DNA from: Apostichopus japonicus | Lineage: Eukaryota; Echinodermata; Holothuroidea; Aspidochirotida; Stichopodidae | NCBI RefSeq assembly: GCF_037975245.1 | Contig: NC_092564.1 | Coordinates: 27,076,984 to 27,140,983, forward strand | Length of the DNA stretch: 64,000 bases | Reading direction: 5' to 3' | Shown here: piece after piece, positions 53,719 through 64,000 of the stretch | Layout: every line of letters starts with the position of its first letter | How positions within the stretch are numbered: the first letter of the stretch is position 1 | Made by a program: the position numbers and the translations under genes | The notes under the pieces: generated by a model | The model's database searches: none | The model's input: only the letters and a program-made list of their open reading frames with translations | Told to the model about the DNA's origin: nothing

Positions 53719-54476
53719 TAGGGGAGAAGGGGGATGAAAGTCACAAAAAAATTGTTTTTGGTTATAACTCCAAGTTTACAGATGGTATGCCAGATCGAAA
53801 TATATCTTCAAATACACCATGATGGGAACTTACTTTTCAACACAATTGTCGGGGCATAAGTGATTGTAATTCTGAAATACGGGTCAGTTTTCTTCAAAAA
53901 ATTGTTGTGACAACCTGCCCCGTGCTTCAGGCAGGTTGTCACATGGCATGAGTTTGGGCCTATACTGGGAATGGCGATGGGAAATCAGCATATGGACCTA
54001 GCCTATGCCTAAAACAATGTCCTACATTTGTAGTATTGATTTGGGGCAGGTTGTCACACCCGCGGGGCAGGTTGTCACAACTGCATACACAATGTGACAA
54101 CCTTCCCCGACACACTTTTTATATAGTTGGTACCTAATACGCAGAATCACTACATGTCACAAGCTCGACTAATAAGGTGTAGTTTCAAGACACTTTTAAC
54201 GTAATTATGCAATAGGTTTCACATCCAGTATCATTGAAGAAACCATTGTTATACTTTTTTCGTAGCAGGGCAAATCTGTGTTTTTTAGGGCTGAAATTGT
54301 TGATGATCTCGAAACATCATTTCGCATGTTCGTGATGGCTGGGTTTTTGTTTCATATCAACGAGTTACCCCAGTGGTAAAATAATCCACCATCGCTCCTG
54401 CCATATCATTTGTAGTTTTCCTGTAATCGCATTTGTGACAACCAACCCTAGTGACTTTCATCCCCACTCTCCCCTA
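53719..54476. mobile_element. Non-autonomous DNA transposon with 26-bp terminal inverted repeats
   Basis: The left end 53719-53744 and right end 54451-54476 are reverse complements with two mismatches (outer TAGGGGAGA, inner GATGAAAGTCAC). If TA is the target duplication, the repeats are 24 bp. The interior has no coding frame but repeats GGCAGGTTGTCACA and its reverse at least five times (about 53909-54110). Family unknown; a Tc1/mariner-type TA target would fit. Confidence 0.7.
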
Positions 54477-54640
54477 AGGCAAAAGTCCCCTCATTGCAAC
54501 TTGTCCCCCCCCCCCATTAGGCCCTCCCACCAAAACCTTTTCCCCATAGAGTAGGAGATGAATCATGAATCATGCCTTAGTTGCCAATAGGTTAATTGAC
54601 ATACATTACAAAAATAATTAGTTCAACGAGGAGCTGTTTT

Positions 54641-54790
54641 AACTTTCTTTCTTTCATTCGTTCGTTCATTCATTCATTCATTCATTCATTCATTCATTCA
54701 TTCATTCATTCATTCATTCATGCATTCATTCATTCATTCATTCATTCATTCTGTCTTTATTTCATTCGTTCATTCTTTCATTCATTTATC
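54641..54790. repeat. (ATTC)n microsatellite
   Basis: Long run of ATTC/TTCA units with rare substitutions. The FIHSFIHS-type frame through it is not a gene. Confidence 0.97.
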
Positions 54791-56359
54791 CCTTCATGTC
54801 TAAATATAATGACTCATTATGACTTTTCTTGTGGACATTCATGTTAAGCTTGTTAATTGTACATAGTAGAGTTACATTATTGTATTACCGTTCAGAGGGC
54901 ATAGCAATATAGGTTACCAAGCTCATCATCCGGACATATATGTTTACAAGAAGGTCAACTATAGCTTTGTTGGTTGACCCAGCAGTAAACCTAGGAAACT
55001 TTTTAACTGCAAAGTTCAGACATGGACCATCAGTCCCTCTCTATCCATCATATAGACATGAAACATCGTAGCTTTTAATAAGGCTATAGTGTTCTAATAA
55101 ATAGAAATTTGATCTTAACTTCTTTTCTAATAGTTTGTACAAGGCTACCATACATAGCCTGTGTCATAACGGTGTCACTCTGAAAGTACCAGGATAGTAC
55201 TTCTATGATGACACCAGGGAGCTGCAGTAGCAGCTCCCTGATGACACCGAGATGGCACCGCGACGTGAATCACACTTATTGAACCCCCCTCCACCTCCTA
55301 CTCTCCCTGAATAAGGTTCCGTGGACACCCGTGACTGATGGCAATTTAACTTACGCGGACAACAGTTGCATGTTTCTCATGTGATGTCACAGTCATTTCG
55401 AAGCCTTTCCTTTTGAAAGAAAATATCTGCTATTACGTAAGGAATTGTCTCACAATTTAGGCAAAACAGAATGGCTGTCACAGCAGTGGATACTACGGGG
55501 TTATGAATTTTATAATTTCAATACCTGAGCCGCTGCATGGGATCGATCACACGGTTGATGTAAAAATAAGTAATGTTACCAGGATATAATGGAATTTGAC
55601 ATAACATGGTAAAAAAAATTGTATTCCACAGCCAAACTTACTATATAATCTTGATCAGTTTCTTCCCCTTCAGTACAAATTTAAGAATAAAGGTACCCAT
55701 AATTTTCATGTTTCTATGAAGTTATGGATGTCATCATATAACAACTAACTCAAGTAAAATACGATTTGATATATGAAATTAAAATAAAAAAATCCATCGT
55801 TGGTGTCTTCAACGCTGTTGTGTTTTCGTTGCTGGGAAACTGGAATAATTCGAGTATTCAACATTTGTACCGATTTTGCATGGTAATCATAGAGTTAAAT
55901 ATCGATAAACCATGATAGCATTAATACTTTCACAGATAAAACTATCATGGATAATTGTTAAGTTCAGATATAAAACATTATGATGCAAACACGGAAATGG
56001 TACGTAAAAGAGAGCGCTATTCCAGAATTCAAACTTCAAATTATATTTAAACGGGACACTATCTTTGCTGTCTCACTTGAGATAGGAAAATCCTTCCCAT
56101 AAAAGGAACAATTTGTGAAGCCCGCGCGGCAAGGCAAGCTTATAGAGTGAAATATGTTTGCATATACAAGTTGATAGGGGTGGACTTATCAGAAAGGCAA
56201 TTTTCTGCTTATAATTTTGCAACCAATGGGAGAGGTGACGGAAGTATTACATAGGAAGCCCATGAGAGGGGTAAATGTCTGGGCAATAGCCTGCGACTCT
56301 CCTGCCCAGTGCTTGACTGCCGTGGCAAGAATGTGGCTAGTACCGGCCTAGTCTATACA
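54791..56359. other. Gene-poor DNA with a small palindrome
   Basis: CAGGGAGCTGC and GCAGCTCCCTG (55215-55225 and 55230-55240) form an 11-bp stem with a 4-nt loop, flanked by GATGACACC on both sides. Nothing else is supported. Confidence 0.5.
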
Positions 56360-57291
56360 ATTTCAAATGCTAAACAGAGCATGTCAAATTGTTAAGTCGC
56401 TTCATCGGGATCAAATCGAAAATTGCAGTGACCGGCAATTATTTCAGCTTATTGATCGCATGTGCAAACCATCTAGCTCTCATACCTTACCTGGTCATGT
56501 CTCGGACGCATCACTTGCTGAGGAATTTGCTGCGTTCTTTACTGACAAAGTCCGCAATCTCCGTGACAAACTTGACAACCGTAAGCCACCGGATATTTCT
56601 GTGGATGTGTCTGCTCATTGTGAAAGCACGTTTACTTCATTTGATCATGTGGACGATGAGAGAGTTCGGAAGCTCATAATGAAATCGCCTTCTTCGTCCT
56701 GTTCTCTGGACCCAATTCCTATGGACAGTGGCGTAGGAAGGTACTTTTGAGTGGGGGGGGGGCTGAAGACTGATGGCCGGCCTGGGGAGGGGTCTAAGGA
56801 ATTTGGAATTTTTTTTGCATTTCCAGGTGGCCTCAGATGCAATTTGGTGCAATATAGCACACTTCAACACCCACTCCAATTTATTGTAAACTTAATTTTG
56901 TATTTTCACCTGGCCTTAGATGCAATTTGGTGCTCCAAATGAGATTTCTTTCTCATTTGAAAATGAAAAAGGGGTTTTCTGACTTGCGAATCGGGGGGGG
57001 GGGGCGGAATGATACTTCCGCCCCTCCACATTTTTCACTGGGGGGCTGGCGCCCCCAGCCCCCCGGTTCCTACGCCCTTGCCTATGGACGTTCTAAAGTC
57101 ATGTTGGATCCTCTGCTTCCACACATTACGAGCATCGTCAATTACTCACTTTCAACTGGAGTTATTCCGGAATCTTTGAAATCTGCTCAAGTTGTTCCCA
57201 TTCTGAAGAAGACAAACTTGAATAAAAACAACCAACAGAATTACCGTCCGATTTCGAACCTGAAGTTCGTCTTTAAGATAGACCCTACAAC
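56360..57291 (+). pseudogene. Broken LINE reverse transcriptase fragment (CR1/L2/Jockey-like)
   Basis: The first part (56367-56725) encodes IVKSLHRDQIENC, AEEFAAFFTDKVRNLRDKL and SSSCSLDPIPM, which resemble the stretch just before the RT domain of non-LTR elements. The second part (57081-57290) encodes LLPHITSIVNYSLSTGVIPE, LKSAQVVPILKK and NYRPISNLKFVFK, the RT start. Between them sits a MITE (56726-57080). A one-base frame change follows the second junction, and the sequence is cut after KFVFK, so the copy is dead. Confidence 0.85.
56726..57080. mobile_element. hAT-type MITE inserted in the LINE
   Basis: 355 bp with ends CAGTGGCGTAGGAA and TTCCTACGCCCTTG (inverted, two mismatches), flanked by an exact 8-bp duplication CCTATGGA at 56718-56725 and 57081-57088. 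The 8-bp target and CAG-type ends are characteristic of hAT elements. The interior has G-runs and no transposase. Confidence 0.88.
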
Positions 57292-57435
57292 ATTTACTGA
57301 CAACATATTATGGGAAAAGATCGGAAATATTAAAAATTTACGGTATTTTGGTCTTATTCTTGCACGGAGAAAAAATTGTATTCCAGAAATCAAGCACTGT
57401 GGATGTTACACTCACCCTGCTCAGGGGTATGGCGG

Positions 57436-57556
57436 GATTTAAATCGACATATACCAATTTAAATCGATGATAAGTAAAATAAATCGGTATATGTCAATTT
57501 AAATCGACACATACCAGTCTAAATCGATGATTTGTCAAATTAAATCGGTATATACA
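57436..57556. repeat. Two-copy repeat with TAAATCGA / ATCGGTATAT words
   Basis: Two units of about 61 bp each contain TTTAAATCGACATATACCA-like, AAATCGATGAT and AAATCGGTATAT segments. Within each unit the first and last parts are inverted relative to each other. Confidence 0.7.
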
Positions 57557-57567
57557 CATTACGTACA

Positions 57568-57745
57568 CACAGGGGCGGCGATTTGTTTAAAATATTGAGG
57601 GGGGGGGGGCATTTACTTGGGTGCAGGCGCGTAGCAACTTTAATTCCCAATCATAGGCGTACGAGGCGGGGGGCAGGGGGCAGACTGCCCCCCTGATACT
57701 ATCTAGTTTAAGCGGAGCGCGACCACGGGTTCGCGCGTAGCGTGC
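57568..57745. mobile_element. Degenerate hAT-like MITE pieces
   Basis: CAGGGGCGGCGATTTG at 57570, CAGGCGCGTAGCAA near 57623, and ATAGGCGTACGAGGC with CAGACTGCCCCCC near 57653-57695 are typical end-like sequences of hAT MITEs. They are nested or truncated, and I could not define a complete copy. Confidence 0.45.
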
Positions 57746-58246
57746 AAAGATTTTTTTATGGCAAATATACCTCCCAGATCGCCGGAAATAACAGTTCCCA
57801 GACCCAATGATTCTCCCAAACCTCCTTTAGTTTTAAATCTCGTGGGTTAGAATTTTAGTTTGGTGAAATACATGGGCTACTGCAGAAAAGAAATCAGGGG
57901 ACAGATACTCCAAGTAGACTTTTGTATACGATGGGTCTGGGGTCCTCTCCCAGAAAACACTGAATAACATTTGTTTTTTCGTATACCTACTCGTATCATG
58001 AAGAAATTTTCTTGTACTGCGTATTTAGGTCGCTGCTTAACATACAACTATTACAGCTCACGAGAAATGTAAAACAAAAGAAGTTAAATATAATTCTAGA
58101 CTTCGCAGTTTGGAAGTAGGGCGTAATATTTTTGCATGTGGAAATTCGCTACAGCGTTCCATGCGTACGACAGAACTGCATGAGACACAATTCTGTTGAT
58201 TAGCGTTTTGGTCACCCATTTCCGTACGTGCAAGTTTTGAAGAAAA
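57746..58246. other. Upstream flank / promoter region of COX7C
   Basis: The 500 bp before the COX7C start codon. I see no clear TATA box close to the gene. The 5' UTR probably lies in the last 50-100 bp. Confidence 0.4.
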
Positions 58247-59339
58247 ATGGCACTTACAAGGCTTTCAACCGTTCTGATTCGCCGTTCATTTTCAACATCT
58301 CTGGCGAGAACCGCTGGATATGGAGAAGGCGTCGGAAGTGTAAGGCACCAGATTTTAAGGAAGCTTATATCTTGGTTGTAGTTATGTGAACCTTGTAGTC
58401 AACAGCAGCTCATTATTCGTAGTGTTCTGTATTTTTAGAAAGGATAGGTTCACACAAACGAACGCTTGAATAACGTGGTAGGATGAGCCTAGCCTGGTTA
58501 AGTAGGCTTGTACTATATATACTAAAGTTCAGCAAGTACTAAGTTAGGCCTACAAGGCTACAGTTGGTATAGTGTTGCACATTACTAGTAGTACTAGTTA
58601 GTATTATTTTCAAGTGTTGCCGAAGAGTTACAGCTTGGAATTTGCTAAGACCCCCATCCTTCTTTTTAGACTAGCCCTAGTTAGTACACACTGATTTGAA
58701 GACCATTTTGCTGAGCATCAGACCCCAAGTTGATGCATTTTAACAGGATATCCCAACTCGATTAAGGCTATGCCTAACTTAAGCCATGCAGTATTGCCAC
58801 TTTTCTTGGAATTGAACACTTAGAACCCAGGGAAACAACATATGTGTCTGGTGTCGGCCATAATAATGACAGGAAATAGGCTAGGTTACCATGCGTTTGT
58901 TATCATAACCCCTTCTGGACACAAAGGCTTGGGTGTAACAAAACTGCAGCAACCAGTATAATGTACACATGTTGAAATAAAATGTGGGAATTATCACCAC
59001 TTTAGCTCCTGGATGGCATTCAGATAAAACTCCTCTACATAGCTTCTATGTTCATGGTATGTAACATAAATTTATGTTCATTAAATAACAATGTGTTTTG
59101 AGATGGTATGTGTCACTGTGTGCAACCAACGGCTAACAGCTTGCATTAACAAGACTGCCATGGTTATTATTTTTAATTTTGACTACTATTTTCAATATTA
59201 CAGTGACCATTTTTCTTTTCAGAATGTTCCTTTCCAAATTCAGAACAAATGGCGCATGCTAGCTGTAATGACAGTTTTCTTTGGATCTGGATTTGCCGCC
59301 CCCTTTGTCCTTGTCAGACATCAACTGAAGAAGAAATAG
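58247..59339 (+). CDS. COX7C: Cytochrome c oxidase subunit 7C, mitochondrial
   Basis: A small nuclear-encoded subunit of respiratory complex IV in the mitochondrial inner membrane. Exon 1 (58247-58339) gives a basic, Ser/Arg-rich targeting sequence (MALTRLSTVLIRRSFSTSLA) and GYGEGVGS; the donor is AGT|GTAAGG. Exon 2 (59223-59339) starts after TTTTCTTTTCAG with NVPFQIQNKWRMLAV, then the single membrane span VFFGSGFAAPFVLV and the end RHQLKKK. The phase-0 junction gives 69 residues, near the 63 of the human precursor. The NKW and FGS-FA-PF-VRHQL positions are hallmarks of this family. Confidence 0.95.
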
Positions 59340-60620
59340 TCATAGCTTTTGTTTGAAGAATTCTTTTATAATTATTGAAGGTAGGTGTGTGTTTTGATCT
59401 TTGTTAGTGCTATATTTTGTGGTGTTGAATTTGCTACAATCTGGTGATGCCATTCCGGACAAATTTTTAACCGAGAAGATAAAAAAATTCTTCTACAACC
59501 AAACTGAGCTTTGGAGAATGCCCTACAAACGGTTTGCTTCAAAATCAGTATTGTAACTAAAATACCCCCTTAATTGGTACGTTGATAATTTGGTGCTGCC
59601 TTCCATCACTTTCTCCTGAAGTACAACAGATATAGTAGTACGCCTATGCTCCACTCGAAGGTTATTTTCTACCGTCCTAAAGCTGGTGTTTAATTCAGCA
59701 AACATACACATTGCTTGTACAGTGTAGGTAGTAGTCATTTGCTGTTTGGACAACCATGACATAGGAAATACTTGTAGCAATGTTCAACCAGAGAAAAATA
59801 AAGTTTAAACTTTACCCTGCCATATTCGGCTATCAAAGGAAAGATGAGGCTCCTAATTAGGGCCAAGAATGTAATCTGTAGCTTTATTCCACCAAAGTCA
59901 CTCTGCAAATGATTTTGAATTGGACAATGTTAATGAAGTACATGAAATTTGTGTACACAAATGTTTCTGTAAACTGCATTAAGTGGTTAATCAATTGCTG
60001 AGTAGGATCAAGCAGAAGGTTAAATATTAGATCTTAAAGTAATATAAAAAGGTACTAGCTTCAAGACACATTATTGTGTTGAAGTAAACACTGTGATGCT
60101 GTTGTTGTAAGGCCAGTCCAAGGGTACTAGCGGTAAAACTCGGCAGGGAAGTGAGAGAAGCAGGAGATAGTTATGGTTGAGGATTTGCCCACTAACTATG
60201 CTATATATCTCAATATCATGGAAGGATGCGAGTGTATACAAATATCATGCTACCCCATTCCTTTTCATTTGAGCATCCCTCCTATTCAATACCCATAGTA
60301 TTTGTGTAAGAAGCATAAATGCGTTCCGGCTGAATTCATTATTATTGATGAGTGTTTTTCATTCCTTTCCAGATACAAATATGTGATGGATGGACTTGTA
60401 CACCCAGCTCAGTGATGGAGAGAACCAGGATAACAAATACACTGAATGAATGATACCGGATCAGTGAGATACACCACCTAGGGCAGACAGGCCATACAAC
60501 CATGTAGCTACTTCTGTAGCTTTGAACCTCAAAACCTTTGTGCAAATTGAGATGGGAGTCCTCACATGATTGTATCTTGTGTAATTTAGTTGAGCTGTTA
60601 AATATATGAAGAAAACCTTA
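59340..60620 (+). other. Possible spliced 3' UTR of COX7C
   Basis: Shortly after the stop, ATTATTGAAG|GTAGGT could be a donor, and TTTTCATTCCTTTCCAG at about 60355-60371 a matching acceptor for a non-coding last exon. Alternatively the transcript may end after AATAAA at 59797-59802. No protein-coding feature is supported here. Confidence 0.35.
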
Positions 60621-62599
60621 ATTTGTGGATTGTTTATTTTCTCTCAATCCTAACTGTACTTACTCAGTTCTAGCAGTAGCTAGAGGCTTGCAATGTAACA
60701 TAGGAATTATTTTTTCCTACCACAGAAAGGTGCAGTTAACTGGGCAACTATTCTTACCAGTTAATGATCTGAACAATGTTTGCCCAGGCCAGACTGATAT
60801 ATTCTATATAGGAGAGACATTTATCTTCTAGGAAAGTTTGGTAGGCTTATGTGTTGTTATTATATTTTTCTTCTGTTGGCCAATTGGAACATGAGTGGTT
60901 TTAACATAAGTAGGAAATAAAAACTACGAAAGACAATTTTTATGCTTCATCAACTTAAACCCCCAAATCACCCAAATTCAACCTATTCTATCAAAAATGT
61001 CTTTGCTATTTCAAGTAAGCTTGATAGATAAGGCAGAGAAGACAACAGTAAAATAGATTGATATTTAAAGCAATATAATTCAGTCCAATCAACTTATAAA
61101 AAAGGCAATGATAACATAAAAGAACTTTCTTTAGTGTGATAAAAGTGCATAAGCTAAAACCATCTACTCTCTTTACATGATCCGACTACGAAGGTTATCA
61201 AAAAATTTAGTTTTCAAGGTTTTCTTCCGCAGCCGATTTTTCGATTTATTCTGTATTTTTGTGGTGTAATTTCGACATTAAATCAAAGCTGTTTGTTGAA
61301 AACTTTGGTAAATTTGAGTGTGATTTACAGAAATTCCATGTCACTTTGAGAGGTATGTCATGCACATCTCCTTAACAGCAACCTAATCAGATAGATAATC
61401 AAGTAAACTTGACAGATAAAGCAGAGAAAACAAACAAAATATGATTGACATTGAAAACCAATGTAATTCAGTTCCATTAACTACTCATTAAAATGCAACG
61501 ATCATGACTTTTATACTATTGTGTGTTACAAGTGCATTAGCTAAAAATCATCTACAATCTTTATGTGAGCTGATTACAATGCATCAAAGGTTATCACAAA
61601 ATTGCAATCTGCAGACACCGCATCCACAATCTCAACACCACTTGCACTTTATATGCTAGTATCACTTTGGGCTGTGCATTACAAATTTCTGATTCAAACC
61701 CACATTCAAAAATAACATGCAACAGGCACACCAGCAATATATTGGATGAATCTGAGTATAAACAGTCTCCTACCTACCTTATTTACATAATAACTAAAGA
61801 AATAAAACAAACTGCTTAGTGGCAGTATGAGAGCATGTTACAACAGCCAAGCCTGTACAAAGCAGCATACTTATTCTGTCTGACGGAAAAGTTACCTATT
61901 AGATTTTAGAGTTACAATGTTTTATCTGAAGAAAGGTCGAGAAGTCATAACCTAGGTGAGGGGTCCATGTTGAGGTTTCCCCCTCCCTTTTGGTGATAAA
62001 ATATGATTTTGAAAGGTACCTTCAGGGCGCTTGTACTTCTAACGACAATGGTACCGGAAGAAAGGTTATAAAGCTCAATCTAACATACAAATGCGATATT
62101 TTAAAACTGAAACGGCCCTATGACCATCACATAATGCTTTACACTGTATATGGCAACTATGCTGAAACGACGTCAAAAATCCAATTCTGTTGAAAAAGTT
62201 TTGTTATTCCACTCGGATTGCTCAGCTAAGATAGCAAGATCAAAAAATTTCCTTGAAAATCCAAATGCATGGTTAACCCCAAGTAAATTGGTCTGTCACT
62301 ATTTACCAGGTTCAATCAAGCCACCTGACTTTTCAAATGTAGATGTTTGATATATATATATACATGTAATTCCCATTTTCCCCCTTTTGCACAGCTCTAC
62401 TCTCATTTGTGATTAGAAATGTCCATTCACACAGCATACACATGGAATGTTACTTCCACCACAAAGTATCGATTAGACACACATGACAGCTTCACAGACA
62501 CTACTTAACATCATCTCTTCAAAGTCCTTTACAATCACTGATGGATTATGGAATACTAGGCAAGTGGAAAATTGCAAATAACAGAAACATACATCATTG
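60621..62599. other. Gene-poor DNA with a diverged direct duplication
   Basis: Segments at about 61020-61215 and 61405-61600 are related: CTTGATAGATAAGGCAGAGAA against CTTGACAGATAAAGCAGAGAA, AATATAATTCAGTCCA against AATGTAATTCAGTTCCA, and AGTGCATAAGCTAAAA against AGTGCATTAGCTAAAA. The offset is about 388 bp. No gene is supported. Confidence 0.6.
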
Positions 62600-62605
62600 T
62601 TTATT
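62600..62605 (-). terminator. AATAAA polyadenylation signal
   Basis: AATAAA on the minus strand, about 33 bp after the stop codon of the Arg-rich gene. This is unusually close, but nothing else serves that gene as clearly. Confidence 0.5.
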
Positions 62606-62637
62606 CCTGTCCTCTTAAAATGTGGGGGTCAATCAAA

Positions 62638-64000
62638 TTAGTAGCGAGGTAAACCACCAAATCGGTTGTCACTCTGTATTGGTCGCCTGTCTAGTCCAAA
62701 CGAGCTATTACCAATGCCACTTGATATACTCTGTGTCATTGGGCTTGACATGAAACTGCTGCCAGTTCCAATGCTGGTTGGAAGACCAGACGGTCCAGAG
62801 GATCCGATACCCCCCATGAATCCCCCAGATGGTGCTTGACTGCCGATAATGGAATTACCTAGCGGAGTTGTCTGTGACAAACCTGACATCCCCAGATTTC
62901 CTCCCAGACCTAAGGAGGAGCCACCACTTGATCCTCCCCATCGGTCTCCTTGACGACTGAAAGAAGAATCAATGCCACCTTGGCTCCAGCTGTTGCCGTC
63001 TGGACGACTGCTACCTCCGCTTCCTATCAGAGAGGACCCAAGGCCCTGATTACGATTATCAGAATGACCCAGAGACCTTCCATCTGATAGTATTGGTCTA
63101 GATTCACCTCTGCTTCCTTGCCAAGAGCTGCTATCTCTTCCTCCGGAAGGTTGAGAGGTAAAGTCTGTCTGTCTAGTGTCTCTGCTGTACGTTGATCTGT
63201 GGTCAGTCATGTCGCGTGAAGATCTATCCATGTTTCTCACTTCGATACGTCTATCACCTGAAGGCGTTTTCCAGTCTCCAGACGTCTGCCTCCGGTCTGT
63301 CTGAGAGACAGACTCTCTTTCTTTCCAATCTCTTTGGTCTCGACTCAAACCACTGGAGCGATCCCTTCCACCGGTATCACTGGTCAGGCTTCTTCCGAGA
63401 TCCCTTGATTTATCCAGGCCCCTGTCCCTGAATGTTTCACCTCCACGATTCCCATAGTCACTTCTTCCTCGCCCCTGATCAATGAACCTGTCACTCCGAT
63501 CAGACACATCTACTCTACGGTCTGGTTCCCTGGCTCTCACATCAGTTCGCTCTCGTCTTGGAGATGTAACTCTTGCTGTAGCATCATTCCTTGGTCTAAC
63601 AGGTTCTCTGCTGACCTCTTGTATACGTCTGGGTGGGTCTGGCCGTCTTACAGGCTCCTCCCTTCTGGATGCTTCCCTACGAGGAGGAGCTTCTTCTCTC
63701 CTAGTCTGATTTTCTCTTCTTGGGGATTCCCTTCTTCTGGCTGCCGGTTCCCTTCGTGTCTCCTCAGTTCTTCGCTCTACTCTCCTTTGCGGTTCGTCCC
63801 TTCGTGTGGTGTCTGCTGCTGCTGCTCTTTTTGGAGCATCTCTAGCAGTCCTGTCATCCCTCCTTTGTCCATCTCTTCGTGTATCATTACGTCGGTCGTC
63901 TCTAAACCTGGTCTCGTCTCTCCGATTGCCCCTTCTGTCATCATTCCTTCCCGGATTGTCTACGATGGATCTGCTATCAATTTGAGGCACTAATCCAGGC
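62638..64000 (-). CDS. Arg/Asp-rich, Gly/Ser-rich protein, C-terminal part (probable nuclear RNA-binding)
   Basis: Open from the window edge to TAG/TAA-type stop at 62638, so the 5' part lies beyond the window unless GGATTAG at about 63991 is an acceptor. At least 450 residues in three zones: an RRD/RRE-rich basic-acidic region (about 1-150), an RD/RS region (150-300) with SRDQRDWKERE and SYSRDTRQ-like pieces, and a Gly/Ser/Met-rich low-complexity tail ending FGGLPRY. No folded domain is visible. Such mixed-charge RD/RE and G/S-rich tails occur in splicing and nuclear matrix proteins; SAFB/SLTM-like proteins are one possibility, not shown. Nuclear localisation is inference. Confidence 0.7.
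   Translation of the reverse strand, partial: PGLVPQIDSRSIVDNPGRNDDRRGNRRDETRFRDDRRNDTRRDGQRRDDRTARDAPKRAAAADTTRRDEPQRRVERRTEETRREPAARRRESPRRENQTRREEAPPRREASRREEPVRRPDPPRRIQEVSREPVRPRNDATARVTSPRRERTDVRAREPDRRVDVSDRSDRFIDQGRGRSDYGNRGGETFRDRGLDKSRDLGRSLTSDTGGRDRSSGLSRDQRDWKERESVSQTDRRQTSGDWKTPSGDRRIEVRNMDRSSRDMTDHRSTYSRDTRQTDFTSQPSGGRDSSSWQGSRGESRPILSDGRSLGHSDNRNQGLGSSLIGSGGSSRPDGNSWSQGGIDSSFSRQGDRWGGSSGGSSLGLGGNLGMSGLSQTTPLGNSIIGSQAPSGGFMGGIGSSGPSGLPTSIGTGSSFMSSPMTQSISSGIGNSSFGLDRRPIQSDNRFGGLPRY

Noticed and set aside
54596-54847. Frame with FIHSFIHS repeats
   Set aside because: Translation of an (ATTC)n microsatellite.

Overview
This window looks like nuclear DNA from a marine invertebrate animal, most likely an echinoderm or another non-chordate deuterostome. 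The reasons are small coding exons with GT-AG introns in long AT-rich non-coding DNA, a complete DIRS-type tyrosine-recombinase retrotransposon, LINE, hAT-like and tRNA-derived repeats, large tandem arrays, and an animal-type COX7C gene. There is no sign of bacterial gene organisation. The species assignment is inference. Gene names rest on motif recognition, because no search could be run.

Region 1 (6.7-23.0 kb, minus strand) is a split gene that I reassembled from splice sites and reading-frame phase. It encodes a single-pass receptor: a signal-peptide exon, a candidate 35-nt microexon, one large exon of EGF-like modules ending in a MEGF/SREC/Draper-like module and a Thr-rich stalk, a transmembrane exon, a juxtamembrane exon, and a long tail. 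The tail has five YxxL motifs, two of which form a canonical ITAM (YxxL-x7-YxxL). All junction phases agree, giving about 809 residues. This architecture matches phagocytic receptors of the CED-1/Draper/MEGF10 type.

Region 2 (13.15-20.10 kb) is a nearly intact DIRS-like retrotransposon inside the intron that separates the EGF exon from the transmembrane exon, on the same strand as the gene. It has 113-bp identical inverted terminal repeats, an internal complementary region, and open gag-like, RT/RNase H and tyrosine recombinase frames. Truncated or internally deleted relatives are scattered through the window (12.3, 24.4, 36.6, 39.7, 40.2 and 42.5 kb). In the neighbouring intron a ~131-bp minisatellite (9.9-10.7 kb) appears to be built from decayed copies of the adjacent exon edge.

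Region 3 (23-53 kb) is mostly gene-poor. It contains a 3.4-kb higher-order satellite (period 1095 bp) packed with AGGTCA half-sites in DR1/DR4/DR5 spacing, a ~1.15-kb array of a 19-bp AT-rich unit, a tRNA-Leu-like SINE head, a 43-bp-arm inverted repeat, purine-rich tracts, and a few exon-like open frames that I cannot name.

Region 4 (53.7-64 kb) holds a 758-bp terminal-inverted-repeat element, a broken LINE with a hAT-type MITE in it, a two-exon COX7C gene on the plus strand, and, at the right edge on the minus strand, the 3' end of a gene for an Arg/Asp/Gly/Ser-rich probable nuclear protein that continues beyond the window.
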